In this document: positions 1 through 5,639 of the stretch, one piece after another
Position numbering within the stretch: the first letter of the stretch is position 1
Layout: every line of letters begins with the position of its first letter
Assembly (NCBI GenBank): GCA_002392265.1
Contig: DGGP01000142.1
Span: 1 to 7,343 of the forward strand
Origin: Firmicutes bacterium UBA3871
Lineage (GTDB): Bacteria > Bacillota > Clostridia > Peptostreptococcales > Anaerovoracaceae
Direction of reading: 5' to 3'
Length of the DNA: 7,343 nucleotides
Notes under the pieces: generated by a model
The model's input: the letters and a program-made list of their open reading frames with translations, nothing else
Databases searched by the model: none
Told to the model about the DNA's origin: nothing
Position numbers and translations under genes: made by a program

Positions 1-98
<98 letters not shown>

Positions 99-109
99 TT
101 ACCCCTTTC

Positions 110-388
110 CTACTCGATAATTGCGAGGACGTCGTCCTGCTTGATAATGATGTATTCTTCGCCCTGGTACTTTACATCAGTACCGCCGTATTTTGCGAAA
201 ATAACCTTCTGACCGGTCTTTACTTCCATTTTTTCATCAGCTGTTCCCGGACCTGCTGCAACAACCTCTGCAACCTGCGGTGTTTCCTTTGCCTGGCTGG
301 CGAGGATGATGCCTCCCTGTGTCTTTTCTTCAGCTTCGACTCTCTTCAGCACTACTCTGGTGCCGAGCGGTTTAATTCCAAATGCCAT
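110..388 (-). CDS. groES: Co-chaperonin GroES (HSP10)
   Basis: Full-length 92-residue co-chaperonin, the usual size for the family. It forms the heptameric lid on GroEL and controls substrate release in the cytoplasm. Visible hallmarks are the N-terminal IKPLGTRVVLKRVE strand, the mobile loop around residues 18-33 (EEKTQGGIIL, which docks on GroEL), the roof-loop region AAGPG and the C-terminal VKYQGEEYIII segment followed by DDVLAIIE. The ATG at 388-386 has an AAGGGAG ribosome binding site (398-404) 9 bases upstream. It is the first gene of the groES-groEL operon, only 17 bases separate it from groEL, and its 5' untranslated region contains a perfect CIRCE element just downstream of a good promoter. 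Confidence 0.97.
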   Translation of the reverse strand: MAFGIKPLGTRVVLKRVEAEEKTQGGIILASQAKETPQVAEVVAAGPGTADEKMEVKTGQKVIFAKYGGTDVKYQGEEYIIIKQDDVLAIIE

Positions 389-435
389 TTGAAAGATCTC
401 CCTTCTTTATTTTAATATAAATTTTTTGCAATTTG

Positions 436-462
436 TTAGCACTCAATATCTTTGAGTGCTAA
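436..462. promoter_or_regulatory. CIRCE operator (HrcA binding site)
   Basis: Perfect inverted repeat: TTAGCACTC (436-444), a 9-base spacer (445-453), GAGTGCTAA (454-462). This matches the CIRCE consensus exactly, TTAGCACTC-N9-GAGTGCTAA, the operator of the heat-shock repressor HrcA. It lies just downstream of the groE -10 hexamer, in the transcribed leader, so bound HrcA would block initiation or clearance. hrcA itself is not in the window. Confidence 0.98.
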
Positions 463-466
463 CTAT

Positions 467-494
467 ATTTTACCTTTATTCGTGCGAATGTCAA
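467..494 (-). promoter_or_regulatory. Sigma-A-type promoter of groES-groEL
   Basis: On the minus strand there is a perfect -35 TTGACA (494-489), a 16-bp spacer and a -10 TAAAAT (472-467, 5 of 6 to consensus). The predicted start of transcription falls at the edge of or inside the CIRCE element, the normal arrangement for HrcA-repressed groE operons. Called by eye; the start site is not measured. Confidence 0.8.
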
Positions 495-537
495 TAGAAT
501 TCGGTCGATTTTTTGTCTTTTTTGTCGTTTTTTAAAG

Positions 538-565
538 AAAAAACGGGTTTGAACGCCCGTTTTTT
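538..565. terminator. Rho-independent terminator after the glycosylase gene
   Basis: A 10-bp perfect stem (538-547 with 556-565, core ACGGG/CCCGT) has an 8-base loop. It is flanked by A-rich sequence on one side and T-rich sequence on the other, so it reads as a terminator in either direction. On the minus strand it follows the glycosylase stop by 16 bases and ends in a run of T, separating that unit from the groE promoter about 45 bases further on. Confidence 0.85.
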
Positions 566-581
566 TGATTTCCTGATGGTT

Positions 582-1487
582 TTACATGTTTTGCCTTCTG
601 ATAAAATAGAAGAGATATTGCTGTGCAAGTCCGCCGTACTGACCGAAGTGCTCCTCGGCATACTTTTTCATGCCCCGCATGTCGCCTTCGTCAAAGCCGT
701 ACACCTCATGCATCACACGGCGCACCCAGACATCAATCGGAAAGCTTTCGATTCTGCCAAGCCCGAATAAGCTGATGCAGCTCGCGACCTTTGGCCCAAC
801 GCCCGTCAGAGAAAGGAGCAGGCTGTACTCTTCTGCCGCGGTCAAGGCTTTCCCTGTGTCTGAAATGTCTGCGGTGCCCGGAGTTCCTTGCAGAGACGGC
901 TCTGCTTCAAGGAGCGGACGGAGCTTTATGTATTCGCGCGCCGCCGCGACCAGATAAGGCGCGCGATACCCCAGGCGAACGGGCGCGAGGGCGTCCGGTG
1001 TCATGCCGGATAAAACCTCGGGCGAGGGAAGCGAGTAAAGCTCCGAACCCGGTATTTTCTCCCCGCAAAGCTCTGCCAGAGCCTCTATACAGCCCTGTAT
1101 ACGCGGTATATTGTTGTTTTGCGATATAATAAAGGAAACTATCGTTTCCCAAAGATCCTGCCTTAATATGCGGATTCCGTCCCCGGCCTTTACAGCATCC
1201 CCTATCTTTTCATCGTGGGAAAGAAGCCATTCCCTGGCCTTGCCATAATCGCGTGAAAGGTCGAAATACTCTGCCCAAAAGTGCTCCGCTTCTTTGCGGT
1301 TTTCCGGGGTGTCTGTGACCGAATCTTCTTCGATTACAATGACGCCGGAGGCGTATTTAATACGTGCGGCCCTCTTCGCGGCTGCGCCCGCGAAGCTGCC
1401 GTCAGGCCGGTGCTTCCAGCGGAAGCACTGGCCGCACGTAAATGTTTTCCATATATCAATGTCCCTGCATTTTAATTCCGTTATCAT
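582..1487 (-). CDS. OGG1-type 8-oxoguanine DNA glycosylase/AP lyase
   Basis: Base-excision repair enzyme that removes 8-oxoguanine and nicks the resulting abasic site. With the start at 1487 it has 301 residues. The OGG N-terminal domain carries GQCFRW (residues 19-24), matching the GQSFRW segment of human OGG1, whose glycine contacts 8-oxoG. An NNN triplet (124-126) matches the estranged-cytosine loop. The helix-hairpin-helix with its GPD-type loop reads LTGVGPKVASC, with Lys233 as the expected Schiff-base nucleophile, and FPIDV with Asp252 as the catalytic aspartate. A further in-frame start at 1544 exists, but it would overlap the upstream gene by 35 bases and adds 19 residues that look unlike the family; the ATG at 1487 has GGAGAG just upstream. 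It lies 22 bases after the P-loop/Asp23 gene, probably in one operon, and ends before a terminator. OGG1-like enzymes occur in Clostridium, so the family call is firm. The segment before the HhH motif is longer than in human OGG1. Confidence 0.92.
   Translation of the reverse strand: MITELKCRDIDIWKTFTCGQCFRWKHRPDGSFAGAAAKRAARIKYASGVIVIEEDSVTDTPENRKEAEHFWAEYFDLSRDYGKAREWLLSHDEKIGDAVKAGDGIRILRQDLWETIVSFIISQNNNIPRIQGCIEALAELCGEKIPGSELYSLPSPEVLSGMTPDALAPVRLGYRAPYLVAAAREYIKLRPLLEAEPSLQGTPGTADISDTGKALTAAEEYSLLLSLTGVGPKVASCISLFGLGRIESFPIDVWVRRVMHEVYGFDEGDMRGMKKYAEEHFGQYGGLAQQYLFYFIRRQNM
1374..1433. repeat. Two adjacent inverted repeats inside the glycosylase gene
   Basis: The first is CTTCGCGG (1374-1381) with CCGCGAAG (1388-1395), 8 bp, loop of 6. 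The second is GGCCGGTGCTTCC (1405-1417) with GGAAGCACTGGCC (1421-1433), 13 positions with one mismatch and a loop of 3. The second spans the codons of the conserved GQCFRW motif. No T-run follows, so neither is a terminator. Confidence 0.85.
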
Positions 1488-1489
1488 TA

Positions 1490-1505
1490 CTCTCCGCTGC
1501 TCCCC
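1490..1505 (-). promoter_or_regulatory. Ribosome binding site deciding the glycosylase start
   Basis: On the minus strand GGAGAG (1495-1490) lies close to the ATG at 1487, with a second purine-rich GGGGAG (1505-1500) slightly further away. Both sit between the stop of the upstream gene (1512-1510) and this ATG, which supports the shorter start over the one at 1544. The spacing of the nearer site is rather short. Confidence 0.6.
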
Positions 1506-1509
1506 GCGC

Positions 1510-2307
1510 CTATTTGGCTGTGCGAACCTCAATATTAACCGCATTCAGGTTTAGCGCCGTCATGGCCTTTACGCGGCTTGCTATCTGCATCTGAAGCTGT
1601 CTGCCGACTTCGGGAATGGACACCCCGTAATCGAGATATGCTATCAGCTCTATGATTTTTCCCTGAGGCGACTCACCTACAGCCACCCTGTCGACGTTTT
1701 TAACTCCCTTTATACCCTTTGAGGAATAGATTACTATATCGCTTATTACCGATGTGGAAAGCTTGTACTCTCCCAAGTATGAATATGTCGGACGCACAAT
1801 GGTCTTTTCCTCGGATTTGTTCCCCTTGCCGGTGAGACCCAGCAGCGTCTCCATCACATATCCGTAAAACCCCCTCTTTATCTCGAAGGTCGGCACGGGT
1901 ATCGTGTGAATCCCCACATCCTGCCTGTAGTGGCGCGCTGTTTCGCGCTCCTCTGCGGTCGTAACATCCTCTATATGAATAATTTCACTGATTTCGGGCA
2001 GTTCCAAAGTTTCACTAATTTGCTGTACCATTTTGTCGGAGGTTCCCAGCACAAGTATACTTCTGGGGTTAATTTCTTTTATTTTTTCGACAACCGCATT
2101 CCTGTGAGGCTCAAACTTAAACAGGGCCGTTTTTATCGCTCCGACCTTTGTTGGCTGTCCTTTTGCCGAAACTCCGGCCAAAATTAGGTTTCCTGCGATA
2201 AAAAGTCCGTCATCTATGATGGTTTCGATGCCTTTTTCACGACAAATGTCGATTGCCTTATAGCTTTTTCCGGTGCCGCTTTTGCCCACGAGTGCGTAAA
2301 TTTTCAT
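1510..2307 (-). CDS. P-loop nucleotide-binding protein with C-terminal Asp23/Gls24 domain
   Basis: A 265-residue two-domain protein of unknown specific function. The N-terminal part begins MKIYALVGKSGTGKS: strand plus Walker A (residues 8-15), followed by TIIDDGLFI (29-37), a hydrophobic strand ending in two aspartates that could act as Walker B, and a second buried-looking strand SILVLGTS (83-90). A linker near 158-170 is rich in Lys, Gly and Glu. Residues about 172-265 resemble Asp23/Gls24 (alkaline-shock, envelope-stress) domains: an initial GEYKLSTSVISDIV helix, VDRVAV, the IELIAYLDYGVSIPEV strand pair and a final helix-strand ending NAVNIEV. No signal peptide or membrane helix is visible. 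The start at 2307 is preferred to 2340 because GGAG lies 8 bases before it and the longer form would add 11 residues ahead of the beta-strand. It is co-oriented with the glycosylase 22 bases downstream and divergent from the ferredoxin gene. The Asp23 assignment is from sequence pattern, not a search. Confidence 0.8.
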   Translation of the reverse strand: MKIYALVGKSGTGKSYKAIDICREKGIETIIDDGLFIAGNLILAGVSAKGQPTKVGAIKTALFKFEPHRNAVVEKIKEINPRSILVLGTSDKMVQQISETLELPEISEIIHIEDVTTAEERETARHYRQDVGIHTIPVPTFEIKRGFYGYVMETLLGLTGKGNKSEEKTIVRPTYSYLGEYKLSTSVISDIVIYSSKGIKGVKNVDRVAVGESPQGKIIELIAYLDYGVSIPEVGRQLQMQIASRVKAMTALNLNAVNIEVRTAK

Positions 2308-2308
2308 C

Positions 2309-2337
2309 TTTACATCTCCAAAGTGTTCTGATATAAT
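2309..2337 (+). promoter_or_regulatory. Strong sigma-A-type promoter of the ferredoxin gene
   Basis: A -35 TTTACA (2309-2314), a 17-bp spacer and a perfect -10 TATAAT (2332-2337). Transcription would start near 2344, about 30 bases before the ATG. The -35 hexamer begins one base beyond the start codon of the divergent P-loop/Asp23 gene, so that gene's ribosome binding site lies inside this promoter. No equally good minus-strand promoter is visible in the gap. Confidence 0.82.
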
Positions 2338-2360
2338 CAAGTTGTCGTTAAGAAATATTA

Positions 2361-2368
2361 AAAGGAGG
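2361..2368 (+). promoter_or_regulatory. Near-perfect ribosome binding site of the ferredoxin gene
   Basis: AAAGGAGG, 7 bases before the ATG at 2376. This is the strongest Shine-Dalgarno sequence in the window. Together with the promoter it indicates high expression and proves a small gene on the plus strand. Confidence 0.9.
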
Positions 2369-2375
2369 TTTTATT

Positions 2376-2549
2376 ATGGCTTACAAAATTAACGCAGATA
2401 CTTGCATCAGCTGTGGTGCTTGCGCATCCGAGTGCCCTGTAGAGGCTATTTCCGAAGGCGCAGATTCCTATGTTATTGATTCCGATAAGTGCATCGATTG
2501 CGGCGCATGTGCAAACACTTGCCCTGTTGACGCTCCTGCTCAGAACTAA
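2376..2549 (+). CDS. Clostridial-type 2x[4Fe-4S] ferredoxin
   Basis: A 57-residue electron carrier. It has two CxxCxxCxxxCP cluster motifs: Cys10, 13, 16, 20 followed by Pro21, and Cys39, 42, 45, 49 followed by Pro50, the classical duplicated 8-Fe fold. The N-terminus AYKINADTC and the spacing match the low-potential ferredoxins that serve pyruvate:ferredoxin oxidoreductase, hydrogenase and Rnf in anaerobes; the actual partners cannot be read from here. It is the only plus-strand gene in the window, with its own promoter, an AAAGGAGG site and a terminator, so it is monocistronic. Codons are dominated by GCT, TGC, TCC and GAT with few rare choices, fitting high expression. It is convergent with rex, which makes redox regulation tempting, but I find no convincing Rex operator in its promoter. 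Confidence 0.97.
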   Translation: MAYKINADTCISCGACASECPVEAISEGADSYVIDSDKCIDCGACANTCPVDAPAQN

Positions 2550-2575
2550 TAACGGGTAAAAATATTAGGATTAAC

Positions 2576-2605
2576 AATAACCGTTTCATTACTGAAACGG
2601 TTATT
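2576..2605. terminator. Bidirectional terminator between ferredoxin and rex
   Basis: A perfect 12-bp stem, AATAACCGTTTC (2576-2587) and GAAACGGTTATT (2594-2605), with a 6-base loop. On the plus strand it is followed by TTCTT and lies 26 bases after the ferredoxin stop. On the minus strand it follows the rex stop by 17 bases with a weaker T-rich tail. It most likely serves both convergent genes. Confidence 0.87.
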
Positions 2606-2622
2606 TTCTTGCCATAATTCAG

Positions 2623-3300
2623 TTATTCTTCAAAACCTGCTCCGCCGTTTTGTGCCGCATTGCCGCTCACCTTGTACGCAAGCGTATAAAGCGAATCGGA
2701 AAGGTGTACATTTTCAAGCGCAACATGGTTAGGAACCTCCAAGTCCACCTGTGCAAAGTTCCAGATGCCCTTAACACCTGCAAAGCAAAGCTTGTCCGCA
2801 ATTTCCTGCGCATTGTCTTTTGTCGTGCAGATGATGCCGAGGTCTATTTCGTTATCTTCGACATACTCAACCAGGCCTTCGGAATCAAGCACATCGATGT
2901 CGTTTATCCTGAGTCCCACGAGACGAGGGTTAACATCGAACAGCGCCTTTACCACAAAGCCTGCTCTGTAATAGTGAGTATAGTTAGCCAGCGCCTGACC
3001 TAAATTGCCGGCACCGACAATAACCATCTTGTACTCTCTGTCGAGTCCAAGGATGGCACTTATTTCATTGTAAAGCCCATCAACGTTATAGCCATATCCC
3101 TGCTGTCCGAATCCGCCAAAGTTATTCAAATCCTGGCGAATCTGAGATGCGGTATATCCAATCAGGCTGGACAGTTCGTTTGACGAAATCTTGTCTACGC
3201 CTTTTTTCTTGAGCTCTTTGAGATATCTACGGTAACGTGGCAGTCTTTTTATGACCGCATTCGAAATTTTCGTGGTATCTTTTATTTTGCTTTTGCTCAT
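2623..3300 (-). CDS. rex: Redox-sensing transcriptional repressor Rex
   Basis: A 225-residue repressor that binds DNA when NAD+ is high and is released by NADH, normally controlling fermentation and respiration genes. The N-terminal winged helix (about 1-85) includes AVIKRLPRYRRYL and the segment ASQIRQDLNNFGGFG followed by GYGYNV, both diagnostic for Rex. The Rossmann domain starts near residue 91 with VGAGNLG (95-101), and Asp122 in FDVNP is the expected NAD-ribose ligand at the end of strand 2. A C-terminal helix carries SDSLYTLAYKV for domain swapping. It starts 4 bases after the acpP stop and has only a weak, A-rich Shine-Dalgarno, so it probably relies on coupling to acpP translation. 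It ends at a terminator shared with the convergent ferredoxin gene. The short Gly/Ala-rich tail is not conserved-looking. Rex also lies downstream of tsaD-ydiF in Bacillus subtilis. Confidence 0.97.
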   Translation of the reverse strand: MSKSKIKDTTKISNAVIKRLPRYRRYLKELKKKGVDKISSNELSSLIGYTASQIRQDLNNFGGFGQQGYGYNVDGLYNEISAILGLDREYKMVIVGAGNLGQALANYTHYYRAGFVVKALFDVNPRLVGLRINDIDVLDSEGLVEYVEDNEIDLGIICTTKDNAQEIADKLCFAGVKGIWNFAQVDLEVPNHVALENVHLSDSLYTLAYKVSGNAAQNGGAGFEE

Positions 3301-3304
3301 AAAT

Positions 3305-3532
3305 TTAAATTCTTTCTTCTACATACTTGACTAAATCGCCAACACTCTGGAATTTCTCTGCCTCTTCGTCAGGGATTTCGATGTCATATTCGTCCTCGAT
3401 AGCCATGATAATTTCTACGGCGTCGAGCGAATCTGCTTCCAGGTCTCTCATCAGATGAGTGTCCATGGTGATATCATCCCCACTGACATTGATCTGCTCC
3501 ATGATGATTTCCTTAATCTTATCAAATACCAT
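3305..3532 (-). CDS. acpP: Acyl carrier protein
   Basis: A 75-residue acidic carrier protein of type II fatty acid synthesis. Ser35 within the LEADSLDAVEIIM motif is the site of 4'-phosphopantetheine attachment. Helix II and the FQSVGDLVKYVEE helix IV are both recognisable, and length and charge are typical. The start at 3532 is chosen over an upstream in-frame ATG at 3562 because GGAGGA lies 8 bases before it and MVFDKIKEII is the usual N-terminus; the longer version would also run into the promoter's -10 flank. It is first gene of a pair with rex, 4 bases apart. No fatty acid synthesis genes are nearby, so this copy is separated from a fab cluster, and whether it is the main ACP or a specialised second one cannot be decided here. 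Confidence 0.95.
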   Translation of the reverse strand: MVFDKIKEIIMEQINVSGDDITMDTHLMRDLEADSLDAVEIIMAIEDEYDIEIPDEEAEKFQSVGDLVKYVEERI

Positions 3533-3540
3533 AATGTGTT

Positions 3541-3546
3541 TCCTCC
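3541..3546 (-). promoter_or_regulatory. Ribosome binding site fixing the acpP start
   Basis: GGAGGA on the minus strand (3546-3541), 8 bases before the ATG at 3532. It rules out the longer in-frame start at 3562, which has no such site. Confidence 0.85.
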
Positions 3547-3568
3547 GTAATGCAATTTGCACGTATTT

Positions 3569-3597
3569 ATTATATATATACGTGTAGCTATATGCAA
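3569..3597 (-). promoter_or_regulatory. Promoter of acpP-rex
   Basis: On the minus strand there is a perfect -10 TATAAT (3574-3569), a 17-bp AT-rich spacer and a weak -35 TTGCAT (3597-3592, 3 of 6). It lies in the 102-base gap between the ABC-F stop and the acpP start. Repeats CACGTAT (3560-3566) and ATACGTG (3578-3584) flank the -10 symmetrically and could form an operator. No clear terminator follows the ABC-F gene, so some read-through into acpP-rex is possible. Confidence 0.65.
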
Positions 3598-3634
3598 GTA
3601 GAAAGTTGCGATTTTGTGCGTTTTTTAACGATAC

Positions 3635-5635
3635 TTATTTGCTGTCTTCAAGCTCCATCCAAGAGTCATAAACTTTGGAAAGTTCAGCCTTTTTATCCTC
3701 GATTAAAGAGTTCAATTCACCCAGCTTTGCGTGGTCCGAAAAGTACTGCGGCATGCACATTTTTGACTGCAGCTCCTCAATATCCGTTTCCAGCTCTGCA
3801 ATCCTTTCCTCAAGGCGCGTCTTTTCCTTTTCGAGGCGTTTTGCTGCCGTCGCCGCTTCCTTTTTAAGCCTTCTTTCCTCCGCAGACGAAAGGCCTGCGC
3901 CGCTGCCACCCGGGACGACGCTTACGGAGCCTTCAGGCTCGCTCGCCGCAAAATTCTGCTTTCCCAGCTCTGACATATACTTTTTGCCCGAATCTATTTC
4001 CTGCTGCTTTTTCTCAAGATAGTAGTCATACTTTCCGAGATAATTCACAGCGCCCTCGGGCGTAAGCTCAATTATGCGGTCAGGAATACGCGAAAGGAAA
4101 TATCTATCGTGCGATACGACAATCACCGTCCCCGGGAACTCGCGAAGTGCTTCCTCGAAAACTTCCTTTGAATTTATGTCGAGGTGGTTTGTAGGCTCGT
4201 CGAGGATTAATGTGTTCGATCCCGCGAGCATCATCTTTGCAAGGCTGAGTCTGGCTTTCTCACCGCCCGAAAGTGAGCTTATCGTAAGAAACACGTCCTC
4301 GCCTCTAAAGAGAAACCTGCCAAGTATGCTGCGCATTTCCGTGTCTGTATAAAGCCTGTAAGACTCCTTCAGTTCATCCAGCACCGTGTTGCTGCCATTT
4401 AGCAGCAGCTGTCCCTGGTCGTAGTATCCGAAGTCCACGTTGTGACCGACCTTCAAATAGCCGCTGTCGGGCGCCAGCTCTCCTATCAGAATTTTCAGGA
4501 GCGTAGTCTTTCCTATCCCGTTTGCCCCCACTATACATATGCGCTCTCCACGCTTTATGTCAAAGTTCACATTTTTGAAAAGCTCGCGGCGCTCTCTGCC
4601 GTAGCCGAAGCCTTTTGCAAGCCCTTCACCTATCAGCACGTCGTTTCCGGACTGGAAATTCTGCTTGAAGCGGATTTTCATCTTGCCCGGCTCCGCGTCA
4701 GGACGCTCCAGCCGTTCGACATGTGCAAGCCTCTTTTCACGGCTTGCTGCACGCTTTGCCAGCTGCTCCGTGCCGCGCTCCTTGTAGCGCCTGATCATGT
4801 CCTCCTGGCGGCGTATCTCGGCTGCCTGGTTTTCGTAATGGCGCAGGTCTTCTTCTCTGCGCAGTCTCTTCTTTTCGGCAAACTCGCTGTAGTTGCCTTC
4901 GTAGCAGCAGAGCTTCTTGTTTTCCACCTCAAAGATTCTGGTCACGGTGCGGTCGAGGAAGTAGCGGTCGTGCGATACGACCACAATCGTGCCCTTGTAG
5001 GTCTTTAAGTACCCCTCCAGCCACTTTAGCGTGCCGATGTCCAGATGGTTTGTGGGCTCGTCTAAAAACAGCAGGTCGGGCTTTTTTAGAAGCAGTGCCG
5101 CCAGAGCCAGTCTGGTGCGCTCGCCGCCCGAAAGAGTGCTTATCTTCTTGTCGTAAAACTCCGGCCCAAAGGCCATGCTTGAGAGGACGCCTGTGATTTC
5201 GCTTTTGTAGCTGTAGCCGCCCTTTCTGTCGTACTCCTGCTGGAGTGCATCGAGGCGGTGGAGCAAGGCATCTACCTCTGCCTGCGAAGCTCCCGAAGCG
5301 GAAAGATCCGCCACCTGCTGGCTCATTCGCGTAATCTCTGCTTCCATTTCGTGAAGAAACGCAAAAATGCCGTCTATCTCTCCAAAAACGGTATTTTCGG
5401 AGTCAAAGGCGTCATTTTGCTTCAGATATCCTATTGTGGTCTGATTTGAGACATAGAACTCGCCGCCCTCGTGAGGCAATTCGCCAGTCAGGATTTTAAA
5501 AAGCGTGGTCTTTCCGGCGCCGTTTACGCCTATCAGTCCCACTCTATCCCCCTCGTTTATATGAAACGAAATATCCTCGAGGATTACATCGGTTCCGTAC
5601 TCTTTTCTCAAATTGTTTGCACTTAATATAATCAT
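3635..5635 (-). CDS. ydiF: ABC-F family ATPase, YdiF/Uup-like translation factor
   Basis: A 666-residue soluble protein with two ABC domains and no membrane segments, the ABC-F plan of ribosome-binding translation factors. Domain 1: Walker A GVNGAGKT (36-43), signature LSGGE (168-172), Walker B FLDEPTNHLD with Glu193. The charged linker, about 245-325 and rich in Arg, Lys and Glu, corresponds to the P-site tRNA interaction motif. Domain 2: GANGIGKT (370-377), LSGGE (455-459), ILDEPTNHLD with Glu480. The C-terminal 586-664 is a Lys/Glu-rich coiled coil, as in YdiF and Uup, preceded by a Gly/Ser/Pro linker (560-583). Both catalytic glutamates are present, so it should hydrolyse ATP. It starts 4 bases after the tsaD stop with no visible Shine-Dalgarno, suggesting translational coupling. 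A start at 5722 was rejected because it would overlap tsaD by 83 bases. The name ydiF rests on domain layout and the rimI-tsaD-ydiF gene order. A resistance role is not indicated. Confidence 0.93.
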   Translation of the reverse strand: MIILSANNLRKEYGTDVILEDISFHINEGDRVGLIGVNGAGKTTLFKILTGELPHEGGEFYVSNQTTIGYLKQNDAFDSENTVFGEIDGIFAFLHEMEAEITRMSQQVADLSASGASQAEVDALLHRLDALQQEYDRKGGYSYKSEITGVLSSMAFGPEFYDKKISTLSGGERTRLALAALLLKKPDLLFLDEPTNHLDIGTLKWLEGYLKTYKGTIVVVSHDRYFLDRTVTRIFEVENKKLCCYEGNYSEFAEKKRLRREEDLRHYENQAAEIRRQEDMIRRYKERGTEQLAKRAASREKRLAHVERLERPDAEPGKMKIRFKQNFQSGNDVLIGEGLAKGFGYGRERRELFKNVNFDIKRGERICIVGANGIGKTTLLKILIGELAPDSGYLKVGHNVDFGYYDQGQLLLNGSNTVLDELKESYRLYTDTEMRSILGRFLFRGEDVFLTISSLSGGEKARLSLAKMMLAGSNTLILDEPTNHLDINSKEVFEEALREFPGTVIVVSHDRYFLSRIPDRIIELTPEGAVNYLGKYDYYLEKKQQEIDSGKKYMSELGKQNFAASEPEGSVSVVPGGSGAGLSSAEERRLKKEAATAAKRLEKEKTRLEERIAELETDIEELQSKMCMPQYFSDHAKLGELNSLIEDKKAELSKVYDSWMELEDSK

Positions 5636-5639
5636 AATT

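Noticed and set aside
1488..1544. Longer N-terminus for the glycosylase from the ATG at 1544
   Set aside because: It would overlap the upstream stop region by 35 bases and add Arg-rich residues foreign to the OGG family; the 1487 start has its own ribosome binding site.
2345..2364. Possible Rex operator in the ferredoxin leader (TCGTTAA, six bases, TTAAAAG)
   Set aside because: The clostridial Rex consensus is TTGTTAA-N4-TTAACAA. Here the spacer is six, not four, and both half-sites have mismatches, so it is not supported.
2571..2577. TTAACAA half-site before the ferredoxin/rex terminator
   Set aside because: No matching TTGTTAA at the required distance, and the position is downstream of both genes.
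3616..3630. CGTT/AACG stem after the ABC-F stop as a terminator
   Set aside because: The stem is only four pairs and lacks a following T-run on the minus strand.
4442..5008. Open frame of 188 codons on the plus strand
   Set aside because: It lies fully inside the antisense strand of the ABC-F gene, where both ATPase domains are intact; no start signals.
4106..5060. Near-identical stretches such as TCGTGCGATACGAC occurring twice in the ABC-F gene
   Set aside because: They encode the same SHDRYFL and DEPTNHLD motifs of the two ABC domains, so they reflect domain homology rather than a mobile repeat.
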